DNA of 64,000 nt from the NCBI GenBank assembly GCA_011390165.1, contig JAABSV010000011.1, forward strand, positions 1-64,000. Direction: 5' to 3'. Position numbers and translations under genes: made by a program. This document shows, one piece after another, positions 26,461 to 34,734 of the stretch (the first letter of the stretch is position 1; each line of letters starts with the position of its first letter). The stretch is from Desulfobulbaceae bacterium (lineage in GTDB: Bacteria; Desulfobacterota; Desulfobulbia; Desulfobulbales; Desulfocapsaceae). The notes beneath the pieces are model-generated. The model was not told where the DNA came from, did not search any database, and was given only the letters and a program-made list of their open reading frames with translations.

Positions 26461-27501
26461 ATGAAACGATTCGCCATAGCGCTGGTCACTGCCGGGATGC
26501 TCGCCGCCCCGTGCCTCACCCTCGCCGCCGACAAATCATTCAATGTCCTGGGGCAACCCCTGGCTACCGGGCTGATCCAGAAAAACAAGGAGCAGCCTTT
26601 CTTCGAAAACTTCGCCGCCAACACCGGCCTGTCGATTACGGCAAACTACAAGCCCATCGATGTCACCGGCATCCAGTCGGAAGAGACCCTGCGCGTCTTG
26701 AAAAACGGTCTGTTCGATATCGTTTCCATCCGTACCGCCCAGGCCGCCCGGGACGAGGTCTTTCTTCTCGGCCAGGACCTCGTCGGGTTGAACCCCAACT
26801 ACGAGACCGCCCGGAAAGTGTACGATGCCTACAAACCCCACTTTGCCGCCCGCCTGGCGGAAAAATTCAACGCCAAGCTCCTCGGCTTGTGGCCCTTTGG
26901 CCCCCAGGTGCTCTTCTGCAAACCGGAAATCACCGGCCTTGCCGATTTGAAGGGGAAAAAGGTCAGGGTATATGACCAGAATATTTCCAAATTCATCGAG
27001 AGTATCGGCGCCACTCCGGTACCGATCGGTTTTTCCGAAGTGCAGCAGGCCCTGTCGCGCGGGGTAACCGAATGTGCGATTACCGGCGCCAGTTCCGCCA
27101 ACACCGCCGGCTGGCCGGAAGTGACCGACTATTTCATGCCCATTGGCTTCCAGGTCGGTTTCAACGGCTATGCCATCAACATGGACAGTTGGAACAAGCT
27201 CTCGCCAGCCGAGCAAGGGCAACTCCAGGCTGCCTTTGATACCCTGGTCGATGACATCTGGGTCTACTCCGAGGAACTTTTTGAAGATGCCCTGCGCTGC
27301 AATGTCGGCAAAGAACCATGCACCACGGTGACCAAGTACAACATGAAAGAGGTTCCGGTAAAGGAAGAGGACCTGCAGATTGTCGCCAATGCCGTCAAGA
27401 CCATCTCCTTCCCCTCGTGGTCGGAAACCTGTGAAAAAAATTACCCGGGTTGCGGCGACAAATGGAAAGAGATTCTTGGTGAAATGACCGGCATCAAATA
27501 A
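26461..27501 (+). CDS. dctP: TRAP transporter substrate-binding protein, DctP family (first system)
   Basis: Periplasmic binding protein of a sodium-coupled TRAP transporter. It has a Sec signal peptide at residues 1-22 (IALVTAGMLAAPCLTLAADK). The mature part shows DctP features: GLADLKGKKVRVYDQNISKF with the carboxylate-binding arginine region, and GFSEVQQALSRGVTECAITG. Four cysteines near the C-terminus (CNVGKEPC and CEKNYPGC) could form two periplasmic disulfides. Length 346. GAAGGAG upstream sets the start at 26461 rather than the longer frame. Context suggests an anionic amide or ureide ligand such as oxamate, oxalurate or allantoate (inference). Confidence 0.88.
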   Translation: MKRFAIALVTAGMLAAPCLTLAADKSFNVLGQPLATGLIQKNKEQPFFENFAANTGLSITANYKPIDVTGIQSEETLRVLKNGLFDIVSIRTAQAARDEVFLLGQDLVGLNPNYETARKVYDAYKPHFAARLAEKFNAKLLGLWPFGPQVLFCKPEITGLADLKGKKVRVYDQNISKFIESIGATPVPIGFSEVQQALSRGVTECAITGASSANTAGWPEVTDYFMPIGFQVGFNGYAINMDSWNKLSPAEQGQLQAAFDTLVDDIWVYSEELFEDALRCNVGKEPCTTVTKYNMKEVPVKEEDLQIVANAVKTISFPSWSETCEKNYPGCGDKWKEILGEMTGIK

Positions 27502-27563
27502 AGCGAAGAGCCCGCACATTCTGGCCGGCCGGCAGTTTCCAGCGGTCGGCCCCTGTTTCTCCA

Positions 27564-27713
27564 CTACCTGATCACCAGCACCCCATTTTCGCCCGGTCAG
27601 GCCACCGAACAGAGCCAACTCTAGCTCGGCGGCCGGCCAGAACGAACCTGGGGTACTGGCTGAACGGGTACAGATTCCGGTTCTGCAGCCTTTTTCTGCA
27701 TACCGGTGAACGC
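27564..27713 (+). repeat. Dispersed structured intergenic repeat, copy C
   Basis: 150-bp copy starting CTACCTGATCACCAGCACC and ending CCGGTGAACGC. The 5' arm has diverged (CTGATCA for CCGTTCA) but the core and 3' part are well kept. It lies inside the TRAP operon between binding protein and small permease genes, so it is presumably transcribed. Confidence 0.85.
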
Positions 27714-27739
27714 TCCACTTTCTTCACCAGGGGTGAGAT

Positions 27740-28303
27740 ATGGAAACCAGTAAAAAAATCGCCTTTCTGGCAAGCTGTCTGTTTGGCTATCTCTGCCTGG
27801 GATTATCCATTTTCGTCAGCGTCGAGGTGGTAATGCGCAAACTGTTCGCAAAATCGCTTCAGGGTGCCGACGAGTTGGGCGGCTACGTCCTGGCCATCGG
27901 TTCCATCCTCGCCTTCTGTATTGCCCTGATCGGTAACAACCATATCCGCATCGACCTGTTCCACTACAAATTTTCGCACACTATCCAGGCCCTGCTCAAC
28001 TGGCTGGCGACCCTGTCGATGTTTTTGCTCTCGCTGCTGCTCGCCTTCTCGGCGGCCCGGGTCCTCTCGGAAACACTCAGCTACGGCAGCACCGCGCCCA
28101 CTCCCTGGGCCACCCCGCTGCACTATCCTCAGATCCCCTGGACCCTTGGGCTGTTCCTCTTCTTCGCCCTCGCCGGCTACCATCTGTTTGGGGCTACCCG
28201 ACTGCTCCTCACCGGCCGCTGGGAGCAACTCCGGGTGCTGTACCAGCCTAAAGGTTCGGCCGATGAGGTCAAGGAAGAGCTGCGTGATCTGCAGCAGCGT
28301 TAG
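27740..28303 (+). CDS. dctQ: TRAP transporter small permease DctQ (first system)
   Basis: Small integral-membrane subunit that joins DctM to make the TRAP translocator. The 187-residue protein has four hydrophobic segments, the usual number. They begin KIAFLASCLFGYLCLGLSIF, with the DctQ-conserved VVMRKLF after the first. NNHIRIDLF matches the conserved N-x-H-(V/I)-x-(V/I)-D-(L/F) motif. GGTGAG 5 nt upstream gives the start. It follows repeat copy C and precedes dctM by 84 nt. Confidence 0.88.
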   Translation: METSKKIAFLASCLFGYLCLGLSIFVSVEVVMRKLFAKSLQGADELGGYVLAIGSILAFCIALIGNNHIRIDLFHYKFSHTIQALLNWLATLSMFLLSLLLAFSAARVLSETLSYGSTAPTPWATPLHYPQIPWTLGLFLFFALAGYHLFGATRLLLTGRWEQLRVLYQPKGSADEVKEELRDLQQR

Positions 28304-28387
28304 ACAACGCTCACTCGTACCCGGCCCACCTGCCCCGGAAAAGGTCAAGGCCGTTACGGCGTCATTATCGATAAGGAACCTGCTGTC

Positions 28388-29683
28388 ATGCCGATTACCG
28401 TTATCCTGATATTCTTTGCTGTCGGTCTCTGTCTTCTTTTCCTGGGGATTCCCATCTCTCCGGTCATGGCCATTCTCGGCCTGATCGGCGGTTTGCTCGC
28501 CTTCGGCTTCCCGTTCATGAACTCCATCGGCAATGTGGTGTGGGGTGTGCATAACTCCTTTATCCTCACCGCTGTGCCGTTGTTCATCCTGATGGGGGAG
28601 ATACTGCTCCGTTCCGGGGTGGCCGACAAGATGTACGAATCCCTGGCCAAGTGGATGAACTGGCTACCCGGCAATCTCCTCCTCACCAATATTGGCTGCT
28701 GTGCCCTCTTTTCGGCGACCACCGGTTCTTCGGTCGCCTGCGCCGCCACCGTCGGTACCGTCGCCCTCCCCACCCTGAACGAACGTGGCTTCTCAAAAAA
28801 ACTGTCCCTCGGCTCACTTGCCGCCGGTGGGACCATGGGCATTCTGATCCCCCCCAGCATCGCCCTGATCATCTACGGTAGCCTGACCAGCAACTCGATC
28901 AGCCAGCTCTTCGTTGCCGGGGTGATCCCAGGCATCGTTCTCACCCTTTCCTTCATCGTCTATCTGATGCTTGCCAGCGTTTGGATCAAAAATACTGGAA
29001 TCGTCCCGGTAACCTGGGCGGAACGCTTTCGGGCGCTGCCGGCAATGCTGCCTCCTCTGTTCATCTTCTTCATAGTCATGGGCAGCATCTATTTCGGCTT
29101 TGCCACCCCCACTGAGTCGGCGGCTCTCGGCATCATGGTCTCGCTCTTTTTTGCCTGGTTGGCCGGCAAGCTGAGCTTTGCCATGCTGCACAAATGCTTT
29201 CTCAATACCGCCCAGTTGACCGGGATGATCATCCTGATCATCACTGCCGCCTTTATTCTCAACCTCACCCTCAGTCTGCTCGGCATCGCCGAGATGCTTA
29301 CCAGGGAGGTGATGTCGTTCAATCTCTCCCTCATCCAGCTGACCATGGTCATGGTCCTTTTTTATATCGTCCTGGGGATGTTTCTCGATGTCCTCTCCAT
29401 TCAAGTCGCCACCATCCCCATCGCCTACCCGATCATGACCGCCGCCGGTGCCGATCCGATCTGGTTTGGCATCTTCATCGTCCTGATGAGTGAAGTGGCA
29501 ATGATCACCCCGCCCATGGGGATGAATCTCTTTGTCATTCAAGGGGTGCGCCAGGACAAGGGGCCACTCTCCGACGTTATCTGGGGGGCCCTCCCCTTTG
29601 CCCTGATCATGCTGGCCTTCACCATGGTGATCATTTTTGTTCCTGAACTGGTAACCTGGTTGCCAGACAAGATGCGAGGCTGA
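28388..29683 (+). CDS. dctM: TRAP transporter large permease DctM (first system)
   Basis: Large membrane subunit carrying the Na+ and substrate path. The 431-residue sequence is almost wholly hydrophobic (about 12 segments). It contains FSATTGSSVACAATVGTVALP, the DctM G-S-S-x-A-x-x-A motif, GTMGILIPPSIALIIYGSLT, and near the end EVAMITPPMGMNLFVIQG. These repeat-related motifs are the family fingerprint. It is followed after 4 nt by the carbamate kinase gene, tying the transporter to the oxamate/carbamoyl-phosphate genes. Confidence 0.92.
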   Translation: MPITVILIFFAVGLCLLFLGIPISPVMAILGLIGGLLAFGFPFMNSIGNVVWGVHNSFILTAVPLFILMGEILLRSGVADKMYESLAKWMNWLPGNLLLTNIGCCALFSATTGSSVACAATVGTVALPTLNERGFSKKLSLGSLAAGGTMGILIPPSIALIIYGSLTSNSISQLFVAGVIPGIVLTLSFIVYLMLASVWIKNTGIVPVTWAERFRALPAMLPPLFIFFIVMGSIYFGFATPTESAALGIMVSLFFAWLAGKLSFAMLHKCFLNTAQLTGMIILIITAAFILNLTLSLLGIAEMLTREVMSFNLSLIQLTMVMVLFYIVLGMFLDVLSIQVATIPIAYPIMTAAGADPIWFGIFIVLMSEVAMITPPMGMNLFVIQGVRQDKGPLSDVIWGALPFALIMLAFTMVIIFVPELVTWLPDKMRG

Positions 29684-29687
29684 AACA

Positions 29688-30647
29688 ATGGTGGCTGAAG
29701 AGCGACGGATCCTCCCGAACAAGCTCCTTATCGCCCTGGGTGGCAATGCCATCCACCCCGAGGGGATCAAGGGGACCGGCGAGGAGCAGGTCAACTTTGC
29801 CCTGGCGGCGGCCAGATCCCTGTTCCCCCTGGTGAACAGGGTGCCGCAACTGGTTCTCACCCACGGCAACGGCCCCGGCGTCGGCAAGGTACTGATGCGC
29901 CAGGCCATCGCCAGCAAAAGGGTGGCCAGCATGCCACTGGATATCTGTGTTGCCAACAGCCAGGGGGGAATCTCCTACGTCATCATGCAGGCACTGCAGA
30001 ATATCCTTCGCGAGGAAAAGGTGCAGCGGCGGGTGGCGAGCCTGGTTTGCGAGGTCGAGGTTGCCGAGGACGATCCCGCCTTTGCTCACCCCGACAAGCC
30101 CCTTGGCTATTTTTTTACCGCCGAAGAGGCGAAAAACCTGGCGGTGGAATTTGGCTGGACAATGCGGGAGGATGCCGGTCGTGGCTGGCGGATGGTCGTG
30201 CCATCGCCACGCCCCCGAAAAATCCTTGATTGCGAGGTGATCGCCAGCCTGATGGAGCAGGGCGTTATCGTCATTACCGGTGGCGGCGGCGGTGTGCCGG
30301 TGCTGGTCGATGGCCGGATCCGCGGTGTCGAGGCGGTGGTCGACAAGGATCTCACCTCAGCTCTTCTCGCCCGCGAGCTGGGGATTGATGAGCTGGTTAT
30401 CCTCACCTCGGTGAAACAGGTGAAGATCAATTTCGGCAGCAGGTTCGAGCGGGGCCTCTCCTCCCTCAGCCTCGCCGAACTCGACCGCTATGCCGCTGAA
30501 GGGCATTTTGCCGCCGGCAGTATGGGGCCGAAAATCCAAGCCGTCAAACAGTTTCTCGAATTGGGCGGCAAACAGGCGGTGATCGCCCATCTCGACGATG
30601 CCTACCCGGCCGTACTCGGCAAGGCCGGCACCAGGGTCAGCAGGTAA
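29688..30647 (+). CDS. Carbamate kinase (AllK/ArcC family)
   Basis: Transfers phosphate from carbamoyl phosphate to ADP, giving ATP, CO2 and ammonia. It shows LLIALGGNAIHPEGIKGTGEEQ, VLTHGNGPGVGKVLMRQ, and VITGGGGGVPVLVDG in the middle. The ATP-site sequence AVVDKDLTSALLARELGIDELVILT and GSMGPKIQAVKQFLE near the end complete the family set. Length 319, typical. The stop codon overlaps the ATG of the AllH-like gene. Together with the AllFGH genes it would conserve energy as ATP from oxalurate or another carbamoylated compound, as in anaerobic allantoin use. Confidence 0.92.
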   Translation: MVAEERRILPNKLLIALGGNAIHPEGIKGTGEEQVNFALAAARSLFPLVNRVPQLVLTHGNGPGVGKVLMRQAIASKRVASMPLDICVANSQGGISYVIMQALQNILREEKVQRRVASLVCEVEVAEDDPAFAHPDKPLGYFFTAEEAKNLAVEFGWTMREDAGRGWRMVVPSPRPRKILDCEVIASLMEQGVIVITGGGGGVPVLVDGRIRGVEAVVDKDLTSALLARELGIDELVILTSVKQVKINFGSRFERGLSSLSLAELDRYAAEGHFAAGSMGPKIQAVKQFLELGGKQAVIAHLDDAYPAVLGKAGTRVSR

Positions 30648-31720
30648 TGAAGCAGGGGAATGGACAGAAGATCGGACAGGGAATCCTCCACGCCGAATCT
30701 GTCGGGGCCATGGTGCCGGAGCTTCTCGCCCGGCCAGCACCTTGGCAGGTTGTCCAGCGCTACCGGCACTGCTGCTACTGCCGGGACAGCGCCGATCAGC
30801 TCCTCTGCATCGCCGATAAACTGATTGGCAAGGGGCCATTCACCATCGTCTGCCCCGGGATCGGCCCTCTGCTCGGCAGAGAACTGACGGATGGCTGCCA
30901 CGCCTCGGCGGGCAGGTTGGTCTGGCCGGGCCTGACCATCGACAGCCAGCAGGCCGAAATCTGGTCAGCGACCTTTGCTGAAGCCTCACCCGGTGGCGCC
31001 CTGACGGCGGAGGCATTCCTGACCAGGGATCTTTCCGCCTTGGCCGAAGAGGCGACCAAAGGGGCGCCAAGGGAGGGCTACGGCAGCCTGATCCCCGCCA
31101 TTCTCGGCAAGGCCGTTTCGCCACGAATGAATGACGGTACAGCAGGCCTCCTCCATGACCACCTGTTCCGTATCCTCGCCTTTTTGCCAAAGGAGGGCGA
31201 AAACGTGCCGCCCTCGGGGAGACTCGCCTCAGTCCTTACCCCCCTCATAGGCGTAGGATATGGCCTGACCCCTTCCGGCGACGACTTCTGCGCCGGCTTT
31301 CTTCTCGGTCTGGTGAGAATGGGCCGATCGAAGGAGGCCAGCCAGGTGGCCCGGGCCCTCTATCGTGCCGCCAGGGGCAGGACGACCGTGGTCAGCCTTG
31401 CCGGCTATCGGGCCCTGGCCGCCTCCCAGCTCACCGAGAAACATGCCCGCCTGGTTGCCTCTTTCGGCCAGAGTGACCAGAAGTGCTGCCGGGCCGCAGT
31501 CGACGGGGTTGGGCAGAGCGGCGCCACCTCGGGCTGGGACACCCTGGCCGGTTTTGCCGTCGGGATACTCACCGCCAGCCCACCCTCCGGGATAATTCCA
31601 ACCCTGGGCGGTTTGCCGGCCAGACTGCCCGAAAAGGGGTCAAGAGAACCAGGGGCATGGCCCCGCCCGATTCGACGGCAGCCAGCCGCCGCCCGGATTG
31701 CCGGTATTTTTAAAGGATAG
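30647..31720 (+). CDS. allH: DUF2877 protein, AllH-like oxamate carbamoyltransferase component
   Basis: Belongs to the DUF2877/YlbF group, recently assigned as one of three parts of oxamate carbamoyltransferase (AllFGH) in E. coli. The diagnostic block is LIGVGYGLTPSGDDFCAGFL, present at about residues 200-220, and ALAASQLTEKHARLVASFG matches the C-terminal helix region. Length 357, somewhat longer than E. coli YlbF (about 270), with a disordered arginine/proline-rich tail. The start overlaps the carbamate kinase stop (TAATGA). The next gene, fdrA/allF, starts 1 nt after the stop, supporting a complex. Confidence 0.85.
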   Translation: MKQGNGQKIGQGILHAESVGAMVPELLARPAPWQVVQRYRHCCYCRDSADQLLCIADKLIGKGPFTIVCPGIGPLLGRELTDGCHASAGRLVWPGLTIDSQQAEIWSATFAEASPGGALTAEAFLTRDLSALAEEATKGAPREGYGSLIPAILGKAVSPRMNDGTAGLLHDHLFRILAFLPKEGENVPPSGRLASVLTPLIGVGYGLTPSGDDFCAGFLLGLVRMGRSKEASQVARALYRAARGRTTVVSLAGYRALAASQLTEKHARLVASFGQSDQKCCRAAVDGVGQSGATSGWDTLAGFAVGILTASPPSGIIPTLGGLPARLPEKGSREPGAWPRPIRRQPAAARIAGIFKG

Positions 31721-31721
31721 A

Positions 31722-33272
31722 ATGATGTTCTGCACCACCAGCATAGTCACCTCAAGCTATTACGATTCGGTTGTCCTGATGCGGGTAGCCAGCCAACTGA
31801 AGAAGCGCCAGGGTGTCTCGGAAGTGGCCATGTTCATGGGCACCGAGGGCAACCACGCACTGCTCGCCCAGGTTGGTTTGACAACTCCCGAAAGCAAAGA
31901 GGCCGGCCCCCAGGATCTGCTGATCATCGTCCGGGCCGAGAGCGAAGAGCTGGCCGCCGCCATCGCCCGGGAAGCGGCAGACGAGTTGATCAGCCGCCGG
32001 CAGACAGAGCAGTCAAGCCAATCCTACCAGCCACGAACCCTCGACCGGGCTATCGGCTTTCTCCCCGGAGCTTCCCTGGCCGCCATCTCGATCCCTGGAA
32101 ACTATGCGGCCCGAACCGCCGCACACTGCCTGGAAAAGGGTCTGAATCTCTTTATCTTCAGTGACAACGTGGCGGTGGCCGACGAGGCTTCACTCAAGCG
32201 GCAAGCGGTGGAGAGGGGTTTGCTCTGCATGGGGCCTGACTGCGGAACGGCCTACCTGAATGGAGTCGGCCTTGGCTTCAGCAATGTTGTCCGGCGGGGG
32301 CGAATCGGCTGCGTCGCCGCCTCCGGCACCGGCCTGCAGGCGGTGGCCTGCGCCCTCGACCGGCTGGGGGAAGGGATTTCGCACGGGATCGGCGTCGGAG
32401 GTCGGGATCTGAGCCTTGAGGTTGGCGGCATAATGACCACCCATGCCCTCGCCCTCCTCGACCGGGACCCTGGCACCAGGGTGATCGTCCTCCTCTCCAA
32501 GCCTCCCCACCCTCAGGTAGCCCAGACCCTGCTCGACTTTTGCCGTACTCTCACCACGCCGGTGGTAAGCTGTTTCCAGGGTGCCCGGTTGCCCGGCGGC
32601 CAACTTCTTCAGACCCTCACCTTAGAAGATGCCGCCCACCAGGCCGCCTGCCTGGTCCAGGAGAAACCCTTCACGGCTAGACTCTTCAGCCAACCAGATA
32701 CGGTGAAGGCTTTGCTGGCCAATGCCGGATCTGGGCCGGCAGGAAAACAGCTGATCGGCCTCTTCTGCGGCGGGACTCTGGCCAAAGAGGCCCAGCTGCT
32801 GCTCACCCCCCTGCTTGGAGAGATCGCAACCGACCTGAACCGGCAGAATGGCCATTGTCTTGTCGACCTGGGCGATGACCGCTATACGGTGGGCAGACCG
32901 CACCCGATGATCGCCCCGGAGAATCGCTCGGAAATCCTCCTGGAACTGGCCCGCAGTGGCGGTCTGAACAACTGTGGAGCCCTGCTGATGGATATTGTCC
33001 TCGGCAATGGCGCCCACCTCGACCCTGCCGGAGAATTGGCCTGGAGCCTGGCCGAGTTGCGCGGGAAACACGGCTTTTCCGGGCCGGTGGTGGTCAGCCT
33101 GGTTGGTACCGAAGATGACCCGCAGGCTCTCAGCAACCAACAGCGCACGCTGCACCAAGCCGGGGCCACCGTTTTCCTCGCCAACAGTGAAGCAGCACGG
33201 TACGTGGCCCTGCTGGTCGCTCCGGCCTGCCGTGCCTTGCTCCTCAACGAACCGGATGGAGAAGCATCATGA
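31722..33272 (+). CDS. fdrA: FdrA/AllF-like acyl-CoA synthetase-fold subunit (C-terminus encoded separately)
   Basis: Member of the FdrA family, related to succinyl-CoA synthetase alpha, and a component of oxamate carbamoyltransferase. The N-terminal region reads TSSYYDSVVLMRVASQL. The CoA-ligase-like domain follows with AAISIPGNYAARTAAHCLE, GLLCMGPDCGTAYLNGVGLG and VAASGTGLQAVACAL. A second domain (about 350-516) has GLFCGGTLAKEAQLLL and GAHLDPAGEL. Length 516; long FdrA proteins run further and end in a segment that here is encoded by the next, overlapping small gene. Two consecutive ATGs follow AAAGGA; I used the first. Confidence 0.87.
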   Translation: MMFCTTSIVTSSYYDSVVLMRVASQLKKRQGVSEVAMFMGTEGNHALLAQVGLTTPESKEAGPQDLLIIVRAESEELAAAIAREAADELISRRQTEQSSQSYQPRTLDRAIGFLPGASLAAISIPGNYAARTAAHCLEKGLNLFIFSDNVAVADEASLKRQAVERGLLCMGPDCGTAYLNGVGLGFSNVVRRGRIGCVAASGTGLQAVACALDRLGEGISHGIGVGGRDLSLEVGGIMTTHALALLDRDPGTRVIVLLSKPPHPQVAQTLLDFCRTLTTPVVSCFQGARLPGGQLLQTLTLEDAAHQAACLVQEKPFTARLFSQPDTVKALLANAGSGPAGKQLIGLFCGGTLAKEAQLLLTPLLGEIATDLNRQNGHCLVDLGDDRYTVGRPHPMIAPENRSEILLELARSGGLNNCGALLMDIVLGNGAHLDPAGELAWSLAELRGKHGFSGPVVVSLVGTEDDPQALSNQQRTLHQAGATVFLANSEAARYVALLVAPACRALLLNEPDGEAS

Positions 33273-33448
33273 CAGAAAAGAGTTCCCCCCTCGATCGTCA
33301 GGTTCAGGTTATCAACATTGGCCTGGAACGCTTTACCGCCGACCTCCGTGAGGCCGGCGTCCCCGTCGTGCAGATGGATTGGCGCCCGCCCGCCGGCGGT
33401 GACAAAAAACTGCTCGAACTCCTGGACAGTCTGCACGAACGGGGCTGA
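33269..33448 (+). CDS. 59-residue FdrA C-terminal-like protein (split subunit)
   Basis: Small protein whose ATG overlaps the fdrA stop (ATGA), so translation is coupled. The core VINIGLERFTADLREAGVPV then VQMDWRPPAGGD closely resembles what I recall as the C-terminal tail of full-length FdrA proteins (N-x-G-L ... V-D-W-R-P-P-A-G-G). I infer that fdrA is split into two chains here rather than truncated. It could also contact the AllG-like subunit, whose gene begins 36 nt later. Too short for many automatic callers. Confidence 0.75.
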   Translation: MTEKSSPLDRQVQVINIGLERFTADLREAGVPVVQMDWRPPAGGDKKLLELLDSLHERG

Positions 33449-33484
33449 ACACCACCTGAACATCTACAGCCAGAAGAGACCGCC

Positions 33485-34723
33485 ATGACCATAGAACAAG
33501 CAAATAGACAATTTCTCGACAACGTTCAGGCCGGTACCGCCCACTGGTATGATATCCGACCGGCCCACGAAGCGATTGCCGCCATGAACGACTACACCGT
33601 TCTCCACGCCGGTCCACCCCTCGGCTGGGACGAGATGTGCGGGCCGATGCGCGGGGCAATCACCGGTGCCTGCATCTACGAGGGGTGGGCCAGTTCTCCG
33701 GAAGAGGTGGAACGGCTTGCCACAAGCGGCCGGCTGCTCTTTGATTCCAGCCACCACCACCATGCCATCGGCCCGATGTCAGGGATTATCACCCCGTCAA
33801 TGATGGTCAACGTGGTCAGGAACGAACCTTTCGCCATCGACACCTGTTCCACGCTCTATATGGGGATTGGCAAGGTGCTGCGGCACGGGGCCTTTGACCG
33901 GGAAGTGCTCGACAAACTGCGCTGGATGAACCGGGAACTGGCCCCGCTGCTCCAGACGGCCATTCAGGCGGCAGGCGGCATCGATATCAAGAGCATCATC
34001 GCCCAGTCACTGCAGATGGGCGACGAGCTCCACAACCGCAACAAGGCAAGCAACGCCCTGTTGCTCACCAGCCTGGTGCAACACCTGATCCGGGCAGGCG
34101 AAAAGGATATCGCCATACGGGCGGTCGATTTTATTGACAAGGCGGGCCATTTTATTCTCAATACCGTCATGGCTGCCGCCAAGGGGATGCTTGACGCTGG
34201 CGCCAATATCCCCCGGTCGACCATGGTCACGGCCATCGCCCGCAACGGCTACCAAACCGGCATCAGGGTCAGTGGCCTCGGCGAGCGCTGGTTCACTGCC
34301 CCTGCCCCGATGATCGATGGGGTCTACTTTCCCGGTTTCGGCCCGGAAGATGCAAACCCTGACCTGGGTGACTCGGCGATAGCCGAAACCATCGGCCTCG
34401 GCTCCTTTGCCATGGCCGGTGCCCCGGCGGTTGTTGAGTACATCGGCGGAACTGCCCAGTTCGCCATGGAGACCACTCTGCAAATGTATGAAATCACCAT
34501 CGGCGAACACCAGACCTTCAAACTGCCGCCGCTCAATTTTCGCGGTACCCCTCTCGGTATTGACATCCGCAAGGTGGTCGAGACCGGCATAACACCGGTG
34601 ATCAATACCGGCATCGCCTGTCGGCGACCAGGGGTCGGACAGATCGGTGCCGGCCTGACCGCCGTACCGATGGCCTGCTTTACCGCTGCCCTGGAGGCCT
34701 TTGCCGGCCAACAGACGGCCTGA
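33485..34723 (+). CDS. allG: DUF1116 protein, AllG-like oxamate carbamoyltransferase component
   Basis: YlbE/DUF1116 family, the third component assigned to oxamate carbamoyltransferase. Characteristic blocks are AHWYDIRPAHEAIAAMNDYT, LLFDSSHHHHAIGPMSGII, LQMGDELHNRNKASNALLL, TAIARNGYQTGIRVSGLGER and ETGITPVINTGIACRRPGVG. Length 412, normal. The reaction predicted for the complex is phosphorolysis of oxalurate to oxamate and carbamoyl phosphate, which the adjacent carbamate kinase would use. No oxygen-dependent ureide enzymes are nearby, in line with anaerobic metabolism. Confidence 0.87.
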   Translation: MTIEQANRQFLDNVQAGTAHWYDIRPAHEAIAAMNDYTVLHAGPPLGWDEMCGPMRGAITGACIYEGWASSPEEVERLATSGRLLFDSSHHHHAIGPMSGIITPSMMVNVVRNEPFAIDTCSTLYMGIGKVLRHGAFDREVLDKLRWMNRELAPLLQTAIQAAGGIDIKSIIAQSLQMGDELHNRNKASNALLLTSLVQHLIRAGEKDIAIRAVDFIDKAGHFILNTVMAAAKGMLDAGANIPRSTMVTAIARNGYQTGIRVSGLGERWFTAPAPMIDGVYFPGFGPEDANPDLGDSAIAETIGLGSFAMAGAPAVVEYIGGTAQFAMETTLQMYEITIGEHQTFKLPPLNFRGTPLGIDIRKVVETGITPVINTGIACRRPGVGQIGAGLTAVPMACFTAALEAFAGQQTA

Positions 34724-34734
34724 GACCAGCTGCT

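Noticed and set aside
33269-33448. Frameshift rather than gene split at the end of fdrA
   Set aside because: The small gene has its own ATG overlapping the stop codon and a complete frame; nothing suggests a sequence error, though it cannot be excluded from sequence alone.
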